Positions 17,501-25,787 of a stretch of 64,000 nt of DNA are shown one piece after another; position 1 is the stretch's first letter, and the number at the start of each line of letters is the position of its first letter. The stretch comes from Pseudomonas sp. PSE14. Its GTDB lineage: Bacteria > Pseudomonadota > Gammaproteobacteria > Pseudomonadales > Pseudomonadaceae. A model generated the notes under the pieces. The model ran no database searches. It was not told the origin of the DNA and saw only the letters and a program-made list of their open reading frames with translations. The DNA is taken from positions 4,216,001-4,280,000 of the forward strand of contig NZ_CP115669.1 of assembly GCF_029203285.1 (NCBI RefSeq), given 5' to 3'. Both the position numbers and the translations under genes were made by a program.

Positions 17501-18202
17501 ATGCAGCCAACCGGAGGAGCCCTTAGGCTGTTCGCCAGCCCGCTGCGTCTGCGGGCTGGCGGGCTGCTGTTCGCCCTCCTGGCCCTGACCGCCGGCGCCG
17601 CCTGGAATTTCGACACCATCCTGCAGAACGCCCAGCAGCGCTACGGCGACCTGGGCACCGCCAAGACCCGCCTGCAGTCCTGGGGCCGGCTGATCGACGA
17701 CAGCCAGAATCTCGACGAAGCCGCCAAGCTCAAGGCCGTGAATGCCTTCTTCAATGGCGCCCTGGTGTTCACCGACGATCGCACCGTCTGGCACCAGGAG
17801 GACTACTGGGCGACGCCCGTGGAATCGCTCTACAAGGGCGCCGGCGACTGCGAGGACTACTCCATCGCCAAGTACGTCACCCTGCGCCGTCTCGGGGTCG
17901 ACAGCGACAAGCTGCGCATCACCTACGTCAAGGCACTGGTGCAGAACCAGGCGCACATGGTGCTCACCTATTACCCCACCCCCACTGCCGACCCGCTGGT
18001 GCTGGACAACCTGATCCCGCAGATCAGGCCCGCCTCCCAGCGCAAGGACCTCCTGCCCGTCTACGCCTTCAACGCCGAAGGGCTGTGGTTGCCCGGCCCC
18101 GGCGGCGGCAAGCGCACCGGCGACAGCAAGAAGCTGTCGCGCTGGCAGGACCTGTTGACCAAGATGCGCGCCGAGGGCCTGGACCTCGACGAGACGCGAT
18201 AG
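17501..18202 (+). CDS. lapG: Periplasmic transglutaminase-like cysteine protease LapG
   Basis: 233 residues. A hydrophobic export segment (LLFALLALTAGAA, 22-34) is followed by WNFDTILQNAQQRYG. The catalytic triad is visible: C117 in GAGDCEDYSIAKYVTLRRLGV, H152 in NQAHMVL and D169 in LVLDNL. The acidic residues beside C117 form the calcium site described for LapG. LapG cuts the N-terminal dialanine site of large surface adhesins (LapA, CdrA) when c-di-GMP falls, releasing the cell from the biofilm. The lapD gene that controls it follows 11 bp downstream, so the pair is an operon. No adhesin substrate is encoded in this window. Confidence 0.94.
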   Translation: MQPTGGALRLFASPLRLRAGGLLFALLALTAGAAWNFDTILQNAQQRYGDLGTAKTRLQSWGRLIDDSQNLDEAAKLKAVNAFFNGALVFTDDRTVWHQEDYWATPVESLYKGAGDCEDYSIAKYVTLRRLGVDSDKLRITYVKALVQNQAHMVLTYYPTPTADPLVLDNLIPQIRPASQRKDLLPVYAFNAEGLWLPGPGGGKRTGDSKKLSRWQDLLTKMRAEGLDLDETR

Positions 18203-18213
18203 GAGAACCCGGC

Positions 18214-20169
18214 ATGTCATTGCTCAAGCAACTGTTCCTGGCGATCTGTCTGTTCCTGGTGGTGGCCTTCGCCGGCAGCTTCGTCACCAGCCTGGAGAGC
18301 TCCCGCGAGCAATTGATCAGCCAGTTGCGCTCCCATGCCCAGGACGCCGCCACCGCGCTGGGCCTGTCGCTGACACCGCACGTGGACGACCCGGCGATGA
18401 TCGAACTGATGGTCAGCTCGATCTTCGACTCCGGCTACTTCGCCACCATCCGCGTGGTCAGCATTCCCGAAGGCAAGGTCATCGTCGAACGGGACACCGA
18501 CACCCAGTCCGAACAGGTACCGCACTGGTTCGCCAGCCTGGTGAACCTCAAGGCCCAGGGGGGCGATGCGCTGATCATGCGCGGCTGGGAACAGGCCGCT
18601 CGGGTCGAAGTGGTCAGCCATCCACAGTTCGCCCTGGCCAAGCTGTGGGACAGCGCGCTGGGCAGCCTGGCCTGGTTGCTGCTGTGCGGGTTGATCAGCG
18701 CCATCCTCGGCGGCTGGCTGCTGCGCACCCAGTTGAAGCCGCTGGACCAGATGGTGCAGCAGGCCCAGGCCATCACCCGCCGCGAATTCCTCACCCTGCC
18801 CAAGGAGCCGCGCACCCCGGAACTCAAGCGCGTGGTGCAGGCGATGAACCAGATGGTCGACAAGCTCAAGGCGCTGTTCGCCGAGGAAGCCTCGCGCAGC
18901 GAGAAGCTGCGCGAAGAGGCCTACCAGGACAGTCTCTCGGGCCTGGCCAACCGCCGCCTGTTCGATGCGCGCCTGGATGCGCAGCTCTCGCCCAGCGAGC
19001 AGAACACCGCCGGCTACCTGCTGCTGCTGCGCCTGAACGACCTGGCCGGGCTCAACCAGCGCCTGGGCGGACAGCGCACCGACGCGCTGATCCGCGACGT
19101 CGCCGAATTGCTGGAACGCACCCGCCAGCACCATGGCACCCCGGACTGGCTGGCCGCGCGCAGCCGCGGTGGCGAATTCACCCTGCTCGCCCCGGGCCTG
19201 GACAGCGCCAGCGCCGAGCAACTGGCGGACGAGCTCAGCGCCTCCCTGGAAAACCTGCGCGGTACCGGCGCCAGCGACTGCACGCCGGTGGCGCACCTGG
19301 GCCTGTCGGCCTTCCGCCCCGGAGAATCCTCGGCCAGCGTCCTGTCCCGCGCCGACCAGGCGCTGGCCCAGTCGCAGTCCTCGCCGGACCGCCCCTGGCA
19401 GCGCCTGGACAGTTCCGGCAGCCAACCGGCGCAGGATTCCCACGCCTGGCGCGACTGGCTCGACGACGCCCTGCAGAAAGGCAAGCTGCAACTCTGGTTC
19501 CAGCCCGTGCGCGCCTGCGCCGAAAGCGGCGAACTGCTGCACCAGAAGGTTCTCGCGCGCCTGCTCGATCCGCAGGGCGAGGCCGTGGCCGCTGGCCAGT
19601 TCCTGCCGTGGATCGAACGCTTCGGCTGGTCCGCGCGCTTCGACCTGGCGATGCTCGAACACGCCCTCGCCCACCTCGCCCAGCAGCCGGCGCCGCTGGC
19701 GCTGTCGCTCTCGGCGGAAACCGTGCGCGGCGCCGCGCCGTTGCGGCAGCTGTTCGACATCCTTCGCGCCCATCCGGAGGAAGCCCGGCTGATGACCCTG
19801 GAAGTGGACGAACGCTACCTGCCGCCGCCGGCGGAGCTGGAGAAGCTCAGCCAGTCCGTGCAGGAAGTCGGCTGCAAGCTCGGCCTGCAACACTTCGGCG
19901 GTCGTTTCAGCCTGATCGGCAACCTCACCCGCCTGGGCCTGGCCTACCTGAAGATCGACGGCAGCTACATCCGCGCCATCGACCAGGACAACGACAAGCG
20001 CCTGTTCATCGAGGCGGTGTTCCGTGCGGCCAACAGCATCGACCTGCCGCTGATCGCGGAGATGGTGGAGAGCGAAGGCGAGTTGAAGGTGTTGCGGGAA
20101 ATGGGGATTGCCGGGGCGATGGGTAGGCTTATCGGGGCGCCGCGGCCGTCGCAGAAGAACGGGGCGTAG
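18214..20169 (+). CDS. lapD: c-di-GMP effector LapD (degenerate GGDEF-EAL)
   Basis: 651 residues. A transmembrane helix (LFLAICLFLVVAFAGSFVTSLE, 6-27) is followed by the periplasmic LapD/MoxY sensor domain that binds LapG, then a second helix (about 150-170) and HAMP (LRTQLKPLDQMVQQAQ). The GGDEF domain is degenerate (RSRGGEFTLL) and the EAL domain has KVLARLLD where EAL should stand. Neither enzyme can be active, as expected for LapD, which binds c-di-GMP in the EAL domain and then sequesters LapG. The start has GGAGAACCCGGC directly upstream. The stop codon TAG lies inside a REP element (20166-20188). Confidence 0.95.
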   Translation: MSLLKQLFLAICLFLVVAFAGSFVTSLESSREQLISQLRSHAQDAATALGLSLTPHVDDPAMIELMVSSIFDSGYFATIRVVSIPEGKVIVERDTDTQSEQVPHWFASLVNLKAQGGDALIMRGWEQAARVEVVSHPQFALAKLWDSALGSLAWLLLCGLISAILGGWLLRTQLKPLDQMVQQAQAITRREFLTLPKEPRTPELKRVVQAMNQMVDKLKALFAEEASRSEKLREEAYQDSLSGLANRRLFDARLDAQLSPSEQNTAGYLLLLRLNDLAGLNQRLGGQRTDALIRDVAELLERTRQHHGTPDWLAARSRGGEFTLLAPGLDSASAEQLADELSASLENLRGTGASDCTPVAHLGLSAFRPGESSASVLSRADQALAQSQSSPDRPWQRLDSSGSQPAQDSHAWRDWLDDALQKGKLQLWFQPVRACAESGELLHQKVLARLLDPQGEAVAAGQFLPWIERFGWSARFDLAMLEHALAHLAQQPAPLALSLSAETVRGAAPLRQLFDILRAHPEEARLMTLEVDERYLPPPAELEKLSQSVQEVGCKLGLQHFGGRFSLIGNLTRLGLAYLKIDGSYIRAIDQDNDKRLFIEAVFRAANSIDLPLIAEMVESEGELKVLREMGIAGAMGRLIGAPRPSQKNGA

Positions 20170-20188
20170 GAGCGGACTTTGTCCGCGA
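20166..20188. repeat. REP unit, family 2, overlapping the lapD stop
   Basis: GTAGGAGCGGACTTTGTCCG followed by CGA is a standard Pseudomonas REP palindrome. Its TAG supplies the lapD stop codon. It also marks the start of a long repeat shared with 31038-31230. Confidence 0.8.
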
Positions 20189-20510
20189 TGCTTGGGGTTG
20201 GACATTTCTGCGCCGCTTCGGCGTGTGCTGAGAGATTTTGTTTCGCCCCCTCGGGCGACCTCCTTTGGCAAACGCCCCAACGGAGGCAAAGGTCTTGCCC
20301 CTGCATCCGGCCCCGGCTTCGCCGGGGTTCCCTCGCTCCATCGAAGTTTCAGGGGCACGCGTCGACGAGCCATCCATGGCCCAACGACGCTCTCGCGGCA
20401 TCCATGCCGCTCAACCCCTGAAACTCCGATTCCACTCGGACTCCTGAAGGGGCGCTCCGGTGCGCGCGGGTATTTCTCTGGAAATCGTTAAATCCAGAGC
20501 CAGAGCGGTG
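20166..20510. repeat. Long intergenic repeat, full-length copy
   Basis: From the REP at 20166 the sequence runs through TGAGAGATTTTGTTTCGCCC, CCTCGGGCGA, AAAGGTCTTGCCCC and TGCGCGCGG to TTTCTCTGGAAA. The same words in the same order occur at 31038-31229, where 150 bp (20311-20460 here) are missing. Open frames across it (for example 20179-20421) are not credible genes. The remainder to 20699 holds degenerate REP units around 20520-20580 and 20600-20690; no gene is visible in this 530-bp gap. Confidence 0.8.
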
Positions 20511-20699
20511 CGCATGCTCCCGTAGGAGAGACGGGGGCGCCTAGCCCTTGTCCGCGAAGGCTCGCCACTGCCCCTACGCCACAGGATGAACACCCGTAGG
20601 ACCGAGGGAGACGCCCAGTCCTTGCTCGCGAACAAACTTCCCGGCTGCATCAGTATTGGGCGGTTCGGGAGCAAGCTCGCTACAGAAAAGCCAGCGCCA

Positions 20700-22205
20700 T
20701 CAGTCCTTCTTACCCTTCTTTGCACTGGCGTACGCCGCCTCCAGCGCATCGTTGATGGTCTTGAGCACCTTCACCCGGGCAAACCGCTTGTCATTGGCCT
20801 CCACCAGCGTCCAGGGTGCGATCTCGGTGCTGGTGCGATCGACCATGTCGCCCACCGCGTCCACGTAGAGATCCCACTTGTCGCGGTTGCGCCAGTCTTC
20901 CTCGGTGATCTTGAAGCGCTTGAACGGAATCGACTCGCGCTCCTTGAAGCGCTCCAGCTGGGTGTCCTGGTCGATGGACAGCCAGAACTTCACCAGCACG
21001 ATGCCGTAGTTGGCCAACTGCTCCTCGAAGTCGTTGATCTCCGCATAGGCACGCAGCCAGTCGGCGTCCGAGGCGAAGCCCTCGACCCGCTCCACCAGTA
21101 CGCGGCCATACCAGGAACGGTCGAAGATGGTGAACTGCCGGCGTGCCGGCATGTGCCGCCAGAAGCGCCACAGGTACGGCTGCGCACGCTCCTCCTCGGT
21201 GGGCGCGGCGATCGGCACGATGTGGTATTGCCGCGGGTCCAGCGCATCGGTCACGCGGCGGATGGCGCCGCCCTTGCCGGCAGCATCGTTGCCCTCGAAC
21301 ACGGCGATCAGCGAATGGCTGCGGAAACGCTTGTCACGCATCAGCGTGGCCAGTCGTGCCTGTTCCTTCGCCATCTGCTCCTTGTACTGGTCCTTGTCCA
21401 GCGCCAGGGTCAGGTCGAGCGCGCCGAGCAGCCCCTTGTTGTCCAGGCTGGAAACCAGAGGGGCGGCATGGGGTTGCGGCGTCGGGCGGCCCTCGCGCTT
21501 GAGCGCGGCCTGCAAACCTTCGAGCAGGGTGCGACCAACCGTCAGGCTGCGGTAACGCTCATCGGCGCCCTCGACCACGTACCAGGGCGCGTAGTCACGG
21601 CTGGTGCGACGCAGCACGCGCTCGCCATAACGCACGAACTTGTCGTAGACCTCGCTCTGCTTCCAGTCCAGGTCGCTGAGCTGCCAACTGCGCTGCGGGT
21701 CATTCTCCAGCGTCTTGAGACGCTCCTTGAGCTGCTTCTTCGAGAGGTGGAACCAGAACTTGAAGATCAGCGCGCCTTCGTCGGAGTACATGCGCTCGAA
21801 GCGTTCGGCGTCGGCGATCAGGCCATCGAGCTGGCTGTCCTTGATCTCCCCAGTCACCCGTGCGTAGAGCATCTGGCTGTACCAGTTGCCGAAGAAGATG
21901 CCGATACGCCCCTTGGGCGGCAGCTTGCGCCAGAAGCGCCACTGCGGCGGACGGGAGAGTTCCTCGTCGGTGGGCAGGACGAAACTCTCGACCTGGATCA
22001 GGCGCGGGTCCATCCACTCGTTGAGCAGCTTCACCGTCTCGCCCTTGCCGGCCCCCTCGATGCCATTGATCAGGATGAGCACCGGGAAGCGCGCCTGTTG
22101 CTTGAGCTCGTACTGCGCTTCGAGCAAGGCCTCGCGCAGCACCGCGACTTCCTTCTCGTAGGTTTCCTTGTCGATGGAATGACCGATCTCGGCGGATTCG
22201 AACAT
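20700..22205 (-). CDS. pap: Polyphosphate:AMP phosphotransferase (PPK2 class II)
   Basis: 501 residues made of two fused PPK2 domains. Each half has a Walker A loop: GIEGAGKGET (about 47) in the first and GNDAAGKGG (about 305) in the second. Each also has a lid/Walker B region (WRFWRKLPPKGRIGIFFGNWYSQML; WRFWRHMPARRQFTIFDRSWYGRVLVERVEGF). Two-domain PPK2 enzymes (class II, Pap) phosphorylate AMP to ADP with polyphosphate. The second half keeps all motifs; the first has DRSWY replaced by GNWYSQ and is probably non-catalytic, as in characterised class II enzymes. The start (MFESAEIGHSID) has AAGGAGAGG about 3 nt upstream. It diverges from mnmC. Confidence 0.93.
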   Translation of the reverse strand: MFESAEIGHSIDKETYEKEVAVLREALLEAQYELKQQARFPVLILINGIEGAGKGETVKLLNEWMDPRLIQVESFVLPTDEELSRPPQWRFWRKLPPKGRIGIFFGNWYSQMLYARVTGEIKDSQLDGLIADAERFERMYSDEGALIFKFWFHLSKKQLKERLKTLENDPQRSWQLSDLDWKQSEVYDKFVRYGERVLRRTSRDYAPWYVVEGADERYRSLTVGRTLLEGLQAALKREGRPTPQPHAAPLVSSLDNKGLLGALDLTLALDKDQYKEQMAKEQARLATLMRDKRFRSHSLIAVFEGNDAAGKGGAIRRVTDALDPRQYHIVPIAAPTEEERAQPYLWRFWRHMPARRQFTIFDRSWYGRVLVERVEGFASDADWLRAYAEINDFEEQLANYGIVLVKFWLSIDQDTQLERFKERESIPFKRFKITEEDWRNRDKWDLYVDAVGDMVDRTSTEIAPWTLVEANDKRFARVKVLKTINDALEAAYASAKKGKKD

Positions 22206-22384
22206 GCACCTCTCCTTGTTTCCGAATGCCGTAAAAGGTAGCGGATGTGGCGGCAGCACTGCTGAGATTTTGTCGTGACGGTGATCACCCGCGGCAACGC
22301 GGCACACCTCGAAAGCTCGCCAATTCCTGAGGTCCGCCTGACGGATCGGCTAAACTGCGCCTTTGCTTTCACCACGACCGACGC

Positions 22385-24379
22385 ATGCTCCCTCCTCTTC
22401 CCAATGCCCACAACGCCCAGATCGACTGGGACGAGAATGGCCAGCCCACCTCCCGTGCCTACGGCGACGTGTACTTCTCCCGCGCCTCCGGTATCGAGGA
22501 GACACACCACGTGTTCATCGCCGGCAACCGCCTGCCCGAGCGCTTCGCCGCACTGCCTGCCGGCGGGCGGTTGTGCATCGGCGAGACGGGCTTCGGCACC
22601 GGACTGAACTTCCTCTGCGCCTGGCAGCAGTTCGAAGCGCTGGCCCCGGCGGATGCGCGATTGCACTTCGTCAGCGTGGAGAAGTTCCCGGTGGCGCTGG
22701 ACGACCTGCGCCGCGCCTTCGCCCTCTGGCCGGAGCTGGAGCATCTGTCGGCACAACTGCTGGCGCAGTATGTGGCGATCAACCCCGGCTTCCAGCGCTT
22801 CGTCTTCGCCGGTGGCCGCGTGGTGCTGACCCTGCTGGTGGGCGACGTGCTGGACATGCTGCCGGAGCTGGATGCGCAGATCGACGCCTGGTTCCTCGAC
22901 GGCTTCTCGCCGTCGAAGAACCCGGAGATGTGGAACGACGCGCTGTATGCCCAGCTCGCCCGACTCTCGGCGCCGGGTGCGAGCTTGGCCACCTTCACCA
23001 GCGCCGGTTTCGTCCGCCGTGGACTGGGTGCTGCCGGCTTCAAGATCCGTCGCACCCTGGGCTTCGGCAAGAAATGGGAAATGTCTCAGGGCGAATACAT
23101 CGGCGCCCAACAGCCGGCCGGCAAACCCTGGTATGCCCGCCCCGCGCGCCGCTCTTCCCAGGGTGGCGTGGGCCCGCGCGAGGCGCTGGTGATCGGCGGC
23201 GGCATGGCCGGTTGCGCCAGCGCTGCAAGCCTCGCCGCACGCGGCTGGCAGGTAACGCTGATCGAACGCCACGGCGCCCTGGCCGAAGAGGCCTCGGGCA
23301 ACCCGCAGGGCGTGCTCTACCTCAAGCTGTCGGCCCACGGCACCGCGCTGTCGCGCCTGATCGTCAGTGGTTTCGGCCACACCCGGCGACTGATCGAAGG
23401 CTTGCAGAAAGATGAGGACTGGTCGGACTGCGGCGTGCTGCAACTGGGCTTCGACGACGCCGAAGCGCAGCGCCAGGCGCAGTTGACCGGGGCCTTCCCG
23501 GACTCGCTGCTGCGCCTGCTGGACAAGGCCGAAGCCGAAAGCATTGCAGGTGTCGAACTGCCCGCCGGCGGCCTGTTCTTCCCCGAGGGCGGCTGGGTGC
23601 ATCCGCCGGCGCTGTGCCGGCATCTGGCGCAGCATCCGAATATCCGCGTCGTGACCGGCGAGGAGGTCCGCCTGCAGCGCGATGCCGACGGCTGGAGCGC
23701 CTGGAGCGGTGACGACAAGCTCGCCAGCGCGCCGGTCGCCATCCTTGCCACCGCCGCTGAAGTACGCCGTTTCGAGGGCGCCCAGGGCCTGCCGATGAAG
23801 CGTATCCGCGGGCAGATCACCCGCTTGCCGGTCACCACCGACAGTGCGGCGCTGAGCACCGTGGTCTGCGCCGAAGGCTACGTCGCGCCGCCGCGCCATG
23901 GCGAACACACCCTCGGCGCCAGTTTCGAATTCAAGCGGGACGACACCGAGCCTTCGCTGGAAGAACACCTGAGCAACCTCGACCTGCTGGCGGAGATATC
24001 CACAGACCTGAGCGAGCGCCTGCACGTCGGCCAGCTCGACCCGGCGACCCTGCAAGGCCGCGCGGCCTTCCGCTGCACCACCCCGGATTACATGCCGCTG
24101 GTAGGTCCGCTAGCCGACCGCGACGCCTTCGCGGCGGCCTACGCGGTGCTCGGCAAGGACGCACGCCAGGTGCCGGAAACGCCCTGTCCCTGGTTCGACG
24201 GCCTGTACCTGAACAGCGCCCACGGTTCGCGCGGGCTGGTCACCGCGCCGCTGTCCGGCGAACTGCTGGCGGCCTGGCTGGAGGACGAGCCGCTGCCGCT
24301 GCCCCGCACCGTGGCCGAGGCCTGCCACCCCAATCGTTTTTTCCTGCGTGAAGTCGTGCGCGGGCAGAAGACTTCCTGA
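22385..24379 (+). CDS. mnmC: Bifunctional tRNA mnm5s2U biosynthesis enzyme MnmC
   Basis: 664 residues. The N-terminal domain (1-240) is the SAM methyltransferase MnmD: IGETGFGTGLNFL is motif I, and DAWFLDGFSPSKNPEMWN the active-site loop. The C-terminal domain (about 260-650) is an FAD-dependent oxidoreductase of the DAO family, starting ALVIGGGMAGCASAASLAARGW and ending with LNSAHGSRGLVTAPLSGELLAAWL. It converts cmnm5s2U to nm5s2U and then methylates it at the wobble position of tRNAs for Lys, Glu and Gln. Fusion order and length match the E. coli enzyme. No clear ribosome-binding site precedes the ATG. Confidence 0.95.
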   Translation: MLPPLPNAHNAQIDWDENGQPTSRAYGDVYFSRASGIEETHHVFIAGNRLPERFAALPAGGRLCIGETGFGTGLNFLCAWQQFEALAPADARLHFVSVEKFPVALDDLRRAFALWPELEHLSAQLLAQYVAINPGFQRFVFAGGRVVLTLLVGDVLDMLPELDAQIDAWFLDGFSPSKNPEMWNDALYAQLARLSAPGASLATFTSAGFVRRGLGAAGFKIRRTLGFGKKWEMSQGEYIGAQQPAGKPWYARPARRSSQGGVGPREALVIGGGMAGCASAASLAARGWQVTLIERHGALAEEASGNPQGVLYLKLSAHGTALSRLIVSGFGHTRRLIEGLQKDEDWSDCGVLQLGFDDAEAQRQAQLTGAFPDSLLRLLDKAEAESIAGVELPAGGLFFPEGGWVHPPALCRHLAQHPNIRVVTGEEVRLQRDADGWSAWSGDDKLASAPVAILATAAEVRRFEGAQGLPMKRIRGQITRLPVTTDSAALSTVVCAEGYVAPPRHGEHTLGASFEFKRDDTEPSLEEHLSNLDLLAEISTDLSERLHVGQLDPATLQGRAAFRCTTPDYMPLVGPLADRDAFAAAYAVLGKDARQVPETPCPWFDGLYLNSAHGSRGLVTAPLSGELLAAWLEDEPLPLPRTVAEACHPNRFFLREVVRGQKTS

Positions 24380-24427
24380 TCGCCGGCGCGGACGGACCGC
24401 GCCCCACTTCCAGAGCGGACCACCGAC

Positions 24428-25180
24428 ATGGATGCATTACTGCTGGAATCCTCGGCCATTGGCCTGATCCTCGGCCTGCTGCTCGGCCTGACCGGCGCTG
24501 GCGGCTCACTGGTGGCGCTGCCGCTGCTGCTCAGCCTGCACCTGCCACTGCACGACGCCATCGGCGTCAGCCTCGGCGCGGTAGCCCTGTCTGCGGCAAT
24601 CGGCGCGGTACCCCGGGCGCGCCAGGGCCAGGTGGCCTGGCGGCCGCTGTTCTGGTTGGTGATCACCGGCTGGCCGGGCAACGCCATCGGCCAGTGGCTG
24701 GGAAAGTTCGTGCCGGACGCCTGGTTGATCGTCGGCTTCTGCCTGTTGGTACTGTGGTCGGCCTGGCGCATGTGGCAAGGCTCGCGCCAGGAACGCGTAT
24801 GCGGCCAGGCGACACGCAACGGTCCGTTGCTGGGCGTGGGGCTGGCGGTGGGTTTGCTCTCGGGCCTGATGGGCGTGGGCGGCGGCTTCCTGATCGTGCC
24901 GGGGCTGCTGTGGTTCACCCCGCTGTCGATGCTGGCGGCAACGGCGACGTCGATGGCGGTGATCGCACTGGTTTCCGGCGGTGGCTTCCTGCTCTACCTG
25001 AGCCATGCCCAGCCGCCCCTGCCGCTGCTGGCCTGTCTTGCGGCGGGTGGCGCGCTCGGTGTGCTGGTCGGCAATCGCCTGGCCGTGCGCCTGGGTGGCG
25101 CAACGCTGCAGCGCCTGTTCGCCTTGATGCTGGTGGCGGTCAGCCTGTCGCTGGCCGCGCAGAAGCTGTTGGCGTCCTAG
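24428..25180 (+). CDS. TauE/SafE-family sulfite/organosulfur exporter-like permease
   Basis: 250 residues with about eight membrane helices in two repeats. The first repeat has the family hallmark LGLLLGLTGAGGSLVALPLLL (about 16-36) and the second has GLLSGLMGVGGGFLIVPGLLW (about 143-163). Members move sulfite, sulfoacetate or other anions; the substrate here is unknown. It ends 4 bp inside the end of the convergent MarR gene. It follows mnmC by 48 bp and may be transcribed with it. Confidence 0.88.
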   Translation: MDALLLESSAIGLILGLLLGLTGAGGSLVALPLLLSLHLPLHDAIGVSLGAVALSAAIGAVPRARQGQVAWRPLFWLVITGWPGNAIGQWLGKFVPDAWLIVGFCLLVLWSAWRMWQGSRQERVCGQATRNGPLLGVGLAVGLLSGLMGVGGGFLIVPGLLWFTPLSMLAATATSMAVIALVSGGGFLLYLSHAQPPLPLLACLAAGGALGVLVGNRLAVRLGGATLQRLFALMLVAVSLSLAAQKLLAS

Positions 25181-25662
25181 TTTTCTTCCTCTTCCACGCC
25201 CGCCGTTGCGGGCGTCTCGAACAGCTCGGCAGCGCGCAGCAGCCCGGCAAGAATGGTGTGCTGCTCCCACTCCGGCAGCCCGGCGAAGCGCTCCAGGGCA
25301 TGCTCGGGCAGCAGTTCCGGCCCGTCGCGCAGCGCCTCATGCCCGGCATCGTTCAGGCTCAGCCACTGCTTGCGGCGGTCGTCGGGATCGCGCCGGCGCG
25401 TCAGCAGCCGCTGGCTTTCCAGGCGCGCCAGGGCGCCCGACAGCGATGACTGGGACAGTGCAACCTGTCCAGCCAACTGACCAGCGGTAATTTCCCCCTC
25501 CAGCGCCACCACCTGCAGGATCAGCAGTTGCAGCGGCGTCAACTCGCCATCGCGCCCCAGACTCTTGGAGTGCACGTCAGCCGCCTGCTGCAGGCGACGC
25601 AGCGCCTGGAGCATCGACAGGGCATGGGCGTTACGCGTCGAAGATTTGCCATCAGCCATCAT
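25177..25662 (-). CDS. MarR-family transcriptional regulator
   Basis: 161 residues. DNA-binding part: LTPLQLLILQVVALEGEITAGQLAGQVALSQSSLSGALARLESQRLLTRRRDPDDRRKQWLSL (about 42-105), a clean MarR winged helix with the DRR wing. A Met-Met start with AGGTGA upstream leaves ATG 25662 or 25659 equally likely. It diverges from the NAGGN operon (126 bp between starts), so it may control that osmoprotectant cluster. That link is inference from position only. Its 3' end overlaps the 3' end of the TauE-like gene by 4 bp. Confidence 0.9.
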   Translation of the reverse strand: MMADGKSSTRNAHALSMLQALRRLQQAADVHSKSLGRDGELTPLQLLILQVVALEGEITAGQLAGQVALSQSSLSGALARLESQRLLTRRRDPDDRRKQWLSLNDAGHEALRDGPELLPEHALERFAGLPEWEQHTILAGLLRAAELFETPATAGVEEEEN

Positions 25663-25787
25663 CGTTCACCTGCGCCTTCGAACTTTCCTCAATGAAATCA
25701 AATAGAACTCTCATCCAATCGGACGGTCCTCCCCTATGGCCCCCTGAGGGACCACCCACTCATCCCCAACGGAGAACCGGTAAGGAC

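Noticed and set aside
20179-20421. Open frame beginning MSAMLGVGHFCAAS with PSGDLLWQTPQRRQRSC
   Set aside because: It lies wholly in the long intergenic repeat, the same frame recurs broken in the second copy at 31051, and such frames are well known spurious hypothetical proteins in Pseudomonas. No ribosome-binding site.
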